Assembly (NCBI GenBank): GCA_029098185.1
Contig: JAQXNV010000043.1
Location: 33,105 to 97,104, forward strand
Length of the DNA: 64,000 nt
From: Oscillospiraceae bacterium
Lineage (GTDB): Bacteria; Bacillota; Clostridia; Oscillospirales; Acutalibacteraceae
Reading direction: 5' to 3'
How positions within the stretch are numbered: the stretch's first letter is position 1; each line of letters opens with the position of its first letter. The notes under the pieces were generated by a model. It was given only the letters and a program-made list of their open reading frames with translations, had not been told where the DNA came from and did not search any database. The translations under genes and the position numbers were made by a program. Positions 28,182 through 34,962 of this stretch are shown here, one piece after another.

Positions 28182-28217
28182 AAGCGGCCCGTGTCCCCCG
28201 CGGGCTGCTTTTCCTTT
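28182..28217 (+). terminator. Terminator of the 82-aa protein gene
   Basis: AAGCGGCCCG / CGGGCTGCTT stem followed by TTCCTTTTT. Confidence 0.75.
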
Positions 28218-28223
28218 TTCCCA

Positions 28224-28252
28224 TTGCGAAACGGGAGAAAATCCGGTACAAT
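28224..28252 (+). promoter_or_regulatory. Predicted promoter of the yjdF-type RNA and DUF2992 gene
   Basis: TTGCGA (28224-28229), 17-base spacer, TACAAT (28247-28252), just upstream of the structured leader. Confidence 0.65.
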
Positions 28253-28258
28253 ATGCCT

Positions 28259-28355
28259 TGCGGAGAGAAAAACACAGCCCGGTTGGTAGTCCGGGCGAAG
28301 GACACTTGTCCTTTCAGTAACCTGCCTCCTTGGTTGTCCCCTCTCTGCGGAAACG
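28259..28355 (+). ncRNA. Candidate yjdF (azaaromatic) riboswitch
   Basis: The leader folds into a closed multi-stem element: an outer stem GCGGAGAG / CTCTCTGC, an inner hairpin GCCCGG-TTGGTAGT-CCGGGC, and a second hairpin AAGGACA / TGTCCTT, with conserved-looking joins. It ends six bases before the Shine-Dalgarno of a DUF2992 (YjdF) gene. The yjdF RNA class is known to precede this gene family and to bind azaaromatic compounds. Assignment rests on the downstream gene and the architecture, not on a covariance model run. Confidence 0.75.
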
Positions 28356-28373
28356 CAAAAAGGAGGAATGGCC

Positions 28374-28787
28374 ATGAATACGCTCTCAGTACGGCTGCAA
28401 ATTTTGTTTGAGGACCCCTTTTGGATCGGTTTGCTGGAGCGGCGGGAAAACGGGACCCTTTCTGTTTCGAAGGTGACCTTTGGGGCGGAGCCGCGGGAAC
28501 CGGAGGTGCTGGCGTTTTACATCAAAAACTGGCGCCATCTGCGGTTTAGTCCAGCAGTCCCTTGTCCGGAACAGGAAAAGCACCAGAACCCCAAACGGCG
28601 CAGCCGGGATGCCCGGCGCATACAGCAGACGGGCATCGGGACCCGATCTCAGCAGGCGCTGCAACTGCAGCGGGAGCAGCAGAAACAGGAACGCAAGATG
28701 GTTTCCAAGGAAGAAAAACTGCGGGAACAGGAGCGTCAGTTTCAGCTTCGGCGCCAAAAGAAAAAGGAAAAGCACAAAGGCCACTAA
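28374..28787 (+). CDS. yjdF: YjdF family protein (DUF2992)
   Basis: A 137-residue member of DUF2992: N-terminal TLSVRLQILFEDPFWIGLLER and VTFGAEPREPEVLAFYIKNW, then a long basic, glutamine-rich coiled tail (QQALQLQREQQKQERK...). Function is unknown, but the family is controlled by the yjdF riboswitch, suggesting a response to toxic azaaromatics. AGGAGG is one base before the track's ATG but seven before the ATG at 28374, which is therefore the start. The upstream leader carries the matching RNA. Confidence 0.9.
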   Translation: MNTLSVRLQILFEDPFWIGLLERRENGTLSVSKVTFGAEPREPEVLAFYIKNWRHLRFSPAVPCPEQEKHQNPKRRSRDARRIQQTGIGTRSQQALQLQREQQKQERKMVSKEEKLREQERQFQLRRQKKKEKHKGH

Positions 28788-28810
28788 AGACTGCTTTCGT
28801 GTTCGGCCAA

Positions 28811-28846
28811 AAAAACGCCCCGGTTTAGCCGGGGCGTTTGCTCGTT
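28811..28846 (+). terminator. Terminator between convergent yjdF and pncB
   Basis: AAACGCCCCGG-TTTAG-CCGGGGCGTTT then GCTCGTTTT; A and T flanks make it usable from both sides. Confidence 0.8.
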
Positions 28847-28853
28847 TTGCCGA

Positions 28854-30317
28854 TTAGATCTTCTTTTCGGACAACAGACGGTTTTTCTCGTTCCACAGCT
28901 TTTGGGACAGATCCACATAGTAGATGTGAGGATATTCAAACCGCTTGACTTCTTCCCACAGGGTATCTACCTGCTGGGCGCAGTAGGTCTGGATCTCCTT
29001 TAACGTGCGCTTTTTGGAGATGTCCACGCCGTTATCGAAGATCTTCTCCCGGAGCTGGACGGCACGGAAGTTTTCCACCACCTTTGTTTTCCAGGTGTAC
29101 TCTTTGTCGAAAATGGTGTAGGGCTTGGAGTCGTCGATGACCTCATCGAACAGCGTCACCACGTCGGCGATGGCCTTGCCGGTATCCCGATCATAAAGCC
29201 GCCACAGGTTCTTGAAGCAGGGGTTGGTGATCTTCACCACGTTTTCGCTGATCTTAATTTTCGGGATGATGTTGCCGTGTTCGTCCTCGGCGGCCGCCAG
29301 TTTGTAAACGCCGCCGAATACCGGGGCAGAGGACGACGTGATGAGCCGTTCACCTACGCCAAAGGAATCCACCTCAGCGCCCTGCATCAGCATATCCCGG
29401 ATGATATACTCGTCCAGGGAGTTGGAGGCGCAGATCTTGCAGTCGGGGAAGCCGGCCTCATCCAGCATCCGGCGGGCGTGCTTGGAAAGGTACGTCAAGT
29501 CGCCGCTGTCAATGCGGATAGCCTTTGGCCGGAAGCCCCGGGGCACGATCTCCTCCCGGAATACCCGGATGGCGTTGGGGATGCCGGACTTGAGCACATT
29601 GTAGGTGTCCACCAGCAGCGTGCAGTCCTGGGGATATTCTCTGGCATAGGCACGGAAGGCGTCCAGCTCGTTGTCAAAGAGCTGGACCCAGCTATGGGCC
29701 ATGGTGCCCAGGGCCGGGATGTCGAATTGCTTGCCCACCAGGGTGCAGGCGGTGCCGACGCAGCCGCCGATAAACGCGGAGCGGGCGCCGTAGATGGCAG
29801 CGTCGATGCCCTGGGCCCGGCGGGAACCGAATTCCATGACCGGACGGCCTTTGGCAGCCCGGCAGATGCGGTTGGCCTTGGTGGCGATGAGGCTTTGGTG
29901 ATTGATGCACAGCAGCACCATGGTCTCGATGAGCTGAGTTTCAATGACCGGGCCTCGGACGGTGATCAGCGGTTCGCCGGGGAAGATGGGTGTACCCTCC
30001 GGCACGGCCCACACATCGCAGGAGAAGTGGAAGTTTTCCAGATATTGGAGAAATTCCTCGCCGAACAGACCGGTTTCCCGGAGAAAAGCAATGTCCTCCT
30101 GGGAGAAGTGCAGGTGATTTAAGTAGTCGATGAGCTGCTCCACGCCGGCCATGATGGCAAAGCCGCCGTTGTCGGGGTTGCGGCGGTAGAACATATCGTA
30201 GTAGGCGATACGGTCTTTCAGGCCGTTGACAAAAAAGCCGTTTGACATGGTGATCTCATAAAAGTCTGTCAGCAGCGTCAGGTTTTGTTTCAGATCCATG
30301 GTTTCCATTTGATACAT
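28854..30317 (-). CDS. pncB: Nicotinate phosphoribosyltransferase
   Basis: First step of the Preiss-Handler NAD salvage route, nicotinate plus PRPP to nicotinate mononucleotide. 487 residues, the long Firmicute form. Motifs: LLTDFYEITMSNGFF at the N-terminus, EFGSRRAQGIDAAIYGARSAFIGG with the family His/Arg region, LVDTYNVLKSGIPNAI and IRIDSGDLTYLSKHARRMLDEAG binding the phosphoribosyl part. GGGAGG lies seven bases before the ATG at 30317; the upstream TTG in the track is the Shine-Dalgarno region itself. Divergent from the XRE regulator gene. Confidence 0.96.
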   Translation of the reverse strand: MYQMETMDLKQNLTLLTDFYEITMSNGFFVNGLKDRIAYYDMFYRRNPDNGGFAIMAGVEQLIDYLNHLHFSQEDIAFLRETGLFGEEFLQYLENFHFSCDVWAVPEGTPIFPGEPLITVRGPVIETQLIETMVLLCINHQSLIATKANRICRAAKGRPVMEFGSRRAQGIDAAIYGARSAFIGGCVGTACTLVGKQFDIPALGTMAHSWVQLFDNELDAFRAYAREYPQDCTLLVDTYNVLKSGIPNAIRVFREEIVPRGFRPKAIRIDSGDLTYLSKHARRMLDEAGFPDCKICASNSLDEYIIRDMLMQGAEVDSFGVGERLITSSSAPVFGGVYKLAAAEDEHGNIIPKIKISENVVKITNPCFKNLWRLYDRDTGKAIADVVTLFDEVIDDSKPYTIFDKEYTWKTKVVENFRAVQLREKIFDNGVDISKKRTLKEIQTYCAQQVDTLWEEVKRFEYPHIYYVDLSQKLWNEKNRLLSEKKI

Positions 30318-30407
30318 AATAGGGCCTCCCAAAGTATTGCACGGCCAAACTCAACCAACGCCGCGCGCCAAGATAACTTTCATAGTCAAAAAATCAGGTA
30401 TAAACAT

Positions 30408-30436
30408 ATTATAGCAAAGAAGGGACAAAATGACAA
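30408..30436 (-). promoter_or_regulatory. Predicted promoter of pncB
   Basis: On the reverse strand TTGTCA (30431-30436), 17-base spacer, TATAAT (30408-30413), about 90 bases before the start codon. Confidence 0.7.
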
Positions 30437-30500
30437 TTTACAATTTTACGCATTTGGCGTGACAAAATCGTGACAAATCAGTAAAATTGCTATTTTTCTA

Positions 30501-30529
30501 TTGTTTTTTTGCCCCAATCATTGTATAAT
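30501..30529 (+). promoter_or_regulatory. Predicted promoter of the XRE regulator gene
   Basis: TTGTTT (30501-30506), 17-base spacer, TATAAT (30524-30529), about 175 bases before the start codon. Confidence 0.65.
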
Positions 30530-30708
30530 GTTCCTATGGATTTGAAATGATTCTCCTTTTTAAAGAAAAAAGGAGCAAAAATCCGAAAAAGTCTTTGGAA
30601 GCATCACGGCTTCTGGTGTGAAAAATGCTCAACGCAGGGCGGGATGTCCCGCTTTGGGATAGGGTTCTAGGTCGAAGAGCGTGAAATCTGGTTATGGGAG
30701 TGAGGCGC

Positions 30709-30957
30709 ATGAGACTTCGGAAGCAGGAGCTGGGCAATCGAAATTTAGTTGGCGCCAGAGTAGAGTTAGCGAGAAAAAACCAGGGCATGAAGCAAAAGGA
30801 GCTTCTGGCACAATTACAGGTCAGCGGTGTGGACATGAATGCCTCCGGGCTGTCGAAGCTGGAGGGACAGGTCCGCCACGTTACGGATTTTGAACTGGTT
30901 GCGCTGGCAGATATTTTGAGTGTATCCGTCGATTGGCTGCTCGGCAGAGAAGTGTAA
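30709..30957 (+). CDS. XRE-family helix-turn-helix regulator (82 aa)
   Basis: Single-domain DNA-binding protein. After a basic N-terminus, the HTH fold runs from about residue 14: LVGARVELARKNQGMKQKELLAQLQ, GVDMNASGLSKLEGQ, then the family helix FELVALADILSVSVDWLLG. I prefer the ATG at 30709, which follows GGGAGTGAG, over the track's ATG at 30694, which has no Shine-Dalgarno. Target unknown; it may bind its own divergent region with pncB. A clear terminator follows. Confidence 0.85.
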   Translation: MRLRKQELGNRNLVGARVELARKNQGMKQKELLAQLQVSGVDMNASGLSKLEGQVRHVTDFELVALADILSVSVDWLLGREV

Positions 30958-30974
30958 CATCCAACGTAAAATGA

Positions 30975-31006
30975 TGATGACCGGCAGAAGATGCCGGTCA
31001 TTTTTA
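30975..31006 (+). terminator. Terminator of the XRE regulator gene
   Basis: ATGACCGGC-AGAAGA-TGCCGGTCAT then TTTTTA. Confidence 0.85.
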
Positions 31007-31025
31007 TGGCGCCAAAAAAGCAACC

Positions 31026-31054
31026 TTGCAATTTTAACCATCCGGGCGTATCAT
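31026..31054 (+). promoter_or_regulatory. Predicted promoter of the nitroreductase gene
   Basis: TTGCAA (31026-31031), 17-base spacer, TATCAT (31049-31054). Confidence 0.5.
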
Positions 31055-31086
31055 AAAAACAGCAACAACAGAAGGGAGCAACAGCG

Positions 31087-31599
31087 ATGACATTTCTTGA
31101 CTTAGCGAAAAAACGATATTCCTGCCGCAGCTACAGCGACCGCCCTGTGGAACCAGAGGTGCTAAAGCAGATCTTATCTGCGGCCCATGTAGCGCCCACC
31201 GGCGCTAACCGCCAGCCTCAGCGGCTCATCGTGGTGCAGACAAAGGAGGCTATGGAACAACTGGGGAAAGCTGCTAATCTCCACGGCGCGCCCATGGCCA
31301 TCGTTGTCTGCGCGGACCGTGACGTTGTCTGGACGCGGGAGTGCGACCACAAGCAGATCACCGACATCGACGCCACCATCGTCACCGACCACATGATGCT
31401 GGCCGCCGCCGACCTGGGCGTCGATTCCGTTTGGATCTGCGCCTTTGACCCGACCATCGTGCGCACAGCGTTCCAGATCCCGGATCACTGGGACATCGTG
31501 AACATATTGGCTTTGGGCTACGGCAACGGCCCGGTAAAGTCTCCCGACCGCCACGATACGGAACGATTCCCGATGGAGACCTATACCAAGACTGTTTAA
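31087..31599 (+). CDS. Nitroreductase family protein
   Basis: FMN-dependent NAD(P)H oxidoreductase of the nitroreductase fold; substrate unknown. At 170 residues it is a compact member. FMN phosphate contacts are in RYSCRSYSDRPVE at the start, the dimer/substrate region in HVAPTGANRQPQRLIVV, and the C-terminal ALGYGNGPVKSPDRH is typical. AGAAGGGAG lies upstream of the ATG. It is a single gene, convergent with the DtxR-type regulator, sharing the hairpin between them. Confidence 0.92.
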   Translation: MTFLDLAKKRYSCRSYSDRPVEPEVLKQILSAAHVAPTGANRQPQRLIVVQTKEAMEQLGKAANLHGAPMAIVVCADRDVVWTRECDHKQITDIDATIVTDHMMLAAADLGVDSVWICAFDPTIVRTAFQIPDHWDIVNILALGYGNGPVKSPDRHDTERFPMETYTKTV

Positions 31600-31617
31600 A
31601 GCACAGCAAAAGAAAAC

Positions 31618-31650
31618 CGCCCGGCAGAAAATTCCGGGCGATTCTTATTT
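31618..31650 (+). terminator. Terminator between nitroreductase and DtxR genes
   Basis: CGCCCGG-CAGAAAATT-CCGGGCG followed by ATTCTTATTT; overlaps the end of the convergent gene by a few bases. Confidence 0.65.
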
Positions 31651-32022
31651 GGACGGCGCTTCTGTGCGCTGCATATAGTTTTTGATGTGGTCGAAGGTCT
31701 CCTGACTGACGACGTGCTCGATGCGGCAGGCATCCGGCTCTGCCACGGCTACGTCCAGACCCAATACCTGATGCAAAAACGCTGTGATGGTCTGGTGGCG
31801 GTCATAGATGGCAGAAGCCTTTTCCATGCCCTTGTCCGTCAGCAGGATGTTGCCGCTGGGTTCCACGGTGATGTAGCCGTTTGTCTTGAGGATCCCCATG
31901 GCCCGGCTGATGCTGGGCTTGGAATAGCCCAGCTTGTTGGCAATATCGACTGATCGGACATAGCCCTGCTTCTGGTGCAGGATGAGGATCGTTTCCAGAT
32001 AATTTTCTCCGGATTCTTGCAT
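31645..32022 (-). CDS. DtxR/MntR-type metal-dependent regulator
   Basis: Iron- or manganese-dependent repressor, 125 residues, without the C-terminal SH3-like domain of DtxR. The winged helix spans about 1-65 (SVDIANKLGYSKPSISRAMGIL). Dimer/metal domain: RHQTITAFLHQVLGL and the ligand group CRIEHVVS (Cys, Glu, His as in DtxR Cys102/Glu105/His106). The first ligand position (Met10 in DtxR, Asp8 in MntR) appears as Asn7 in ENYLETI, so metal preference is unclear. AAGGAGG precedes the ATG. No metal transporter lies next to it. Confidence 0.92.
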   Translation of the reverse strand: MQESGENYLETILILHQKQGYVRSVDIANKLGYSKPSISRAMGILKTNGYITVEPSGNILLTDKGMEKASAIYDRHQTITAFLHQVLGLDVAVAEPDACRIEHVVSQETFDHIKNYMQRTEAPSK

Positions 32023-32063
32023 ACCTAGCCCTCCTTTAAAAGCAGATTATTGCAAGTGCTCTT

Positions 32064-32092
32064 ACTATACCATATTGCGGAAAAAAAGGCAA
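32064..32092 (-). promoter_or_regulatory. Predicted promoter of the DtxR-type regulator gene
   Basis: On the reverse strand TTGCCT (32087-32092), 17-base spacer, TATAGT (32064-32069). Confidence 0.6.
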
Positions 32093-32140
32093 TGTTTTGC
32101 AGGAGAAATCGGACAAATGACAGAAATTCCATAAAGGGAA

Positions 32141-32169
32141 TTGATTTCCCACGCCCGGGTGTTTATAAT
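32141..32169 (+). promoter_or_regulatory. Predicted promoter of the GNAT-DUF3783 pair
   Basis: TTGATT (32141-32146), 17-base spacer, TATAAT (32164-32169), about 90 bases before the GNAT start. Confidence 0.6.
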
Positions 32170-32259
32170 GAATCTGCCGGTATGTGGAAAAAGCATTTTG
32201 CACAATTGTTCGCTTTTGTCCGGCCGGCGCAAGAAGGGATAGGATCGAGAGGGGATAAA

Positions 32260-32784
32260 ATGGAATTTACCTTGCGGCAATGGCGTCTGAGCGATGCGCC
32301 GTCGGTGGCAAAATACGCCGACAATCCCAAAATCGCCAGAAATCTGCGGGATGGGTTTCCCACACCGTACAGCCTGGCCGATGCCTGGGCTTATGTCAGC
32401 GACTGTGTGGACAACGAAGGGCAGGAGCAGTGCTGCCGGGCTATCGTCGTCAACGGCGAGGTGGTGGGCAGCGTCGGCGTCTTTTTTCAAAAGGACATTT
32501 ACCGTTACTGCGGCGAATTAGGCTACTGGCTGGGCGAACCGTTCTGGGGCCACGGCATCATGCACCGGGCTGTAGAGCAGCTTTGCCATATGCTGTTTGC
32601 ACAGACGAAGCTGCTGCGCATTTATGCCGAGCCCTTTGCCCGGAACATCGGTTCCCGCCGAGTGCTGGAAAAGGCCGGATTTCAATTGGAGGGCGTTATG
32701 CGTCAGGGCGCAGTGAAGAACGGCGTTTTAGAGGATTGGTGTATGTATGCCCTGTTAAAAGCGGAAAGGAAGTCAGTATCATGA
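32260..32784 (+). CDS. GNAT family N-acetyltransferase (RimJ-like)
   Basis: Acetyl-CoA-dependent acetyltransferase of the RimJ/RimL group, which modify protein N-termini or small amines; substrate unknown. 174 residues: start FTLRQWRLSDAPSVAKYADN, the GELGYWLGEPFWGHGIM acetyl-CoA loop near 90, and AEPFARNIGSRRVLEKAGFQLEG near 130, all characteristic. The ATG at 32260 follows GAGAGGGG; the track start 210 bases upstream precedes the promoter. Overlaps the DUF3783 gene by four bases. Confidence 0.93.
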   Translation: MEFTLRQWRLSDAPSVAKYADNPKIARNLRDGFPTPYSLADAWAYVSDCVDNEGQEQCCRAIVVNGEVVGSVGVFFQKDIYRYCGELGYWLGEPFWGHGIMHRAVEQLCHMLFAQTKLLRIYAEPFARNIGSRRVLEKAGFQLEGVMRQGAVKNGVLEDWCMYALLKAERKSVS

Positions 32785-33209
32785 AAGCAGTATCAGAAAT
32801 CGCATTTCTCTATAATTTTAACGATCCGGAGCGGCTGCGCAAGCTGAAAAGCGCCCTGCTCTGCATGAAGGTCCGCACAAAGGTGGTGGACCGGGAACAG
32901 TTCCAGCAGCCCATCGGCGTGCTGGCAGGCCTTGTGGACATCGCCTTTGTGGAGCCGGAGGACGACAGTGATTTTACCGAGGAAATGCTGGTGCTCTACC
33001 GGTTTTCCAGCCGCCGCATCGACGAGCTGTTGATGCGCATAAAAAAGGCCGGTGTGGGGAATATCCCCTATAAAGCGGCGGTGACCCAGACCAATTTGAA
33101 CTGGAGCGGCGTGCAGCTTTACCGGGAGCTGAAAAAGGAACACGAAGCCATGGCACAGGGAAAGATGGCCCACCAGGCAGCGACTGAGGAAGCGGAAAAA
33201 AGCGAATAA
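32781..33209 (+). CDS. DUF3783 domain-containing protein
   Basis: 142 residues, cytoplasmic, with the DUF3783 pattern: IAFLYNFNDPERLRKLKSALLCMKVRTKVVD, a conserved PIGVLAGL and VLYRFSSRRIDELLMRIKKAGVGNIPYKAAVTQTN. Function unknown. Start ATG overlaps the GNAT stop (ATGA), with AAAGGAAG upstream, so translation is probably coupled. The last 20 residues are Ala/Glu-rich and likely disordered. Confidence 0.87.
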   Translation: MKAVSEIAFLYNFNDPERLRKLKSALLCMKVRTKVVDREQFQQPIGVLAGLVDIAFVEPEDDSDFTEEMLVLYRFSSRRIDELLMRIKKAGVGNIPYKAAVTQTNLNWSGVQLYRELKKEHEAMAQGKMAHQAATEEAEKSE

Positions 33210-33218
33210 GAAAGACAG

Positions 33219-33257
33219 TAGCGTCGGCAGAGCAGTTTGCTCCCGGCGCTTTTTTTA
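33219..33257 (+). terminator. Terminator of the GNAT-DUF3783 pair
   Basis: AGCGTCGG..GAGCA-GTT-TGCTC..CCGGCGCT followed by TTTTTTT. Confidence 0.8.
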
Positions 33258-33298
33258 TGGGGATTTTTGGCAAAAGGACATGGCGGGACAGATCTTCC

Positions 33299-33329
33299 GG
33301 CATAAAGGGGACAACGGGGACATATAGAT
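33299..33329 (+). promoter_or_regulatory. Possible sigma-E promoter of sipL-spoIVA
   Basis: GGCATAAA (33299-33306), 14-base spacer, CATATAGAT (33321-33329). This resembles the Bacillus/Clostridium mother-cell sigma-E pattern (GNATATT-N14-CATACANT) and lies 34 bases before the sipL start. No sigma-A hexamer pair is obvious here. In Bacillus and C. difficile spoIVA is sigma-E dependent. Confidence 0.5.
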
Positions 33330-33362
33330 TGACATAGAAAAATGGGAAAAGGAGAGAAGCGC

Positions 33363-34895
33363 ATGGAATACAAACAAAGGCGAGAAACGATCACCGTCAA
33401 TGAGGTGATCTATGACGGCTGCCAGGAACAGCCGGTAGACCTGGAATTGACGCTGCCGGACTACTGCCCCGACATCCAGAAGATCTTAAAGTGTCAGGTG
33501 GAGCCGTCTATTTTATCGGCCAGCCTCGTGGGGGACAGCGCCGACATCAACGGCAGCATGACGGTCCGGGTGCTGTATCTGGACGCCGACAGCAAAAAGA
33601 TCAGATGTTATGAAAACACCTCCCAGTTTTCTGCCAATCTTCCGGTCAAGACCACAACGGGCAACGGCGTAGTCCTTCCCCGCACCAACGTGGAATATGT
33701 CAATTGCCGGGCTACCAGTCCCCGGCGGCTGGACATCCATGGAGCGTTTTCCGTCTGCGCCTGCGTCTGGGAGCAGCGGGACCTGGAACTGCTCCACAGC
33801 GTAGAGGACGATGACGTAGAGCAATTGCAGGAGGAAGTCTCCTTTAGCACCTGCGAGGGCGTAGCGCAGCAGATGATCTCCATAGAGGAGGTGCTGGAAT
33901 TGGGGGCAGGCAAGCCCTGCGCTGACCGGATCCTGCGGACAGACGCCACGGTTTCTGTGGAGGAATGCCGTGTGCTGGACAGCCGGATGCTCTGCAAAGG
34001 AACGGTGCTGCTGAAGGTGCTGTACCTCACCGATTTGCGGGACGCTTTGCCGGAAACGATGGAATATGGGCTGCCCTTCCAGCAGATGCTGGATTGCCGT
34101 GCCGCTGACCGCAGTCAGGCAGACGTGTCTATTCGTCTGATGGGGGCCAACGTGCAGATCAAAAGCGATTCCGCCGGAGAAAATAATCTGTTGGAAGCGG
34201 AGGTCAAGCTGTTAGCCACCGTTCAGTCTTACGGGGACAGCACCGTCACCATGGTCACCGATGCCTATTCCCGGTCGCTGGAGGTAACGTTGGAGCATCA
34301 GCAGCGGACATTTTTGCAGTTTGGCGGCAGCTATACCGACCACTGCGCCCAAAAGAACACCTTCTCCTTCCCGGAAGGCGGGCTGAGCAAGGTCATCGAC
34401 ATCTGGAACGAAAGCTGCGTCGTCACCGCCGCCGAGGAGGAGGGGACACTGCTCTACAAGGGGAAATATAATCTGTGCCTTCTGGCGCTGAACAACGAGG
34501 GAACGCCTTTTTATTTTGAGCGGACGCTGGAGATGAATTACGGTCGGGAGCTAAACGGCGAGGGCGGATGCCAGTGCCGCACCAGTGGGTCTGTATCCAA
34601 TCTGACCTATCGCATTACAGGCGGTGACAGCATGGAGATCAAGACGGAATTTTCTTTAGAAACGACGGTGTTCCGTGAGCGCACCTGCCGCTTTTTAACA
34701 GAGGTCATCCCCAACCCGGACATGGAAAAGCCCAAGGACCGGTCAGCGTCTCTCGTGCTGTATTACACCGCCGGCGGCGAATCCCTGTGGGAGATCGCCA
34801 AGCAGTACGCCACCAGCGTCCAGGCCATCCAGTCGGAAAATGATCTGACCGAGTCGGTGGCGGACCAGCCGGGGATGCTGCTGATCCCGATTTAA
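33363..34895 (+). CDS. sipL: SipL-like spore coat morphogenetic protein (SPOCS/DUF3794 + LysM)
   Basis: Mother-cell protein that in C. difficile binds SpoIVA through its LysM domain and anchors coat assembly around the forespore. 510 residues: repeated SPOCS (DUF3794) domains, the first beginning QPVDLELTLPDYCPDIQKILKC, and a C-terminal LysM domain (about 463-510: ESLWEIAKQYATSVQAIQSEN). The ATG at 33363 has AAGGAG nine bases upstream; the track adds seven N-terminal residues lying over it. spoIVA follows after 67 bases, exactly the known partner pair. Confidence 0.92.
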   Translation: MEYKQRRETITVNEVIYDGCQEQPVDLELTLPDYCPDIQKILKCQVEPSILSASLVGDSADINGSMTVRVLYLDADSKKIRCYENTSQFSANLPVKTTTGNGVVLPRTNVEYVNCRATSPRRLDIHGAFSVCACVWEQRDLELLHSVEDDDVEQLQEEVSFSTCEGVAQQMISIEEVLELGAGKPCADRILRTDATVSVEECRVLDSRMLCKGTVLLKVLYLTDLRDALPETMEYGLPFQQMLDCRAADRSQADVSIRLMGANVQIKSDSAGENNLLEAEVKLLATVQSYGDSTVTMVTDAYSRSLEVTLEHQQRTFLQFGGSYTDHCAQKNTFSFPEGGLSKVIDIWNESCVVTAAEEEGTLLYKGKYNLCLLALNNEGTPFYFERTLEMNYGRELNGEGGCQCRTSGSVSNLTYRITGGDSMEIKTEFSLETTVFRERTCRFLTEVIPNPDMEKPKDRSASLVLYYTAGGESLWEIAKQYATSVQAIQSENDLTESVADQPGMLLIPI

Positions 34896-34962
34896 CGATG
34901 GGCACCATGATTGACGCAAAATATTCACGCGGCAGCCCGTACTGCCGGAACTGGAGGTTGAA

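Larger units (their letters stand above)
30318..30708. other. 390-base divergent regulatory region (pncB / XRE regulator)
   Basis: Contains the pncB promoter (minus strand), a tandem GTGACAAA repeat (30459-30479), the promoter of the XRE gene (30501-30529) and a leader of about 160 bases with inverted repeats CTCCTTTTT / AAAAAGGAG (30551-30574) and GCGGGAT-GTCCCGC. No coding frame is credible. Confidence 0.6.

Noticed and set aside
30694-30708. ATG start of the XRE gene given in the track
   Set aside because: No Shine-Dalgarno; the ATG at 30709 has GGGAGTGAG upstream.
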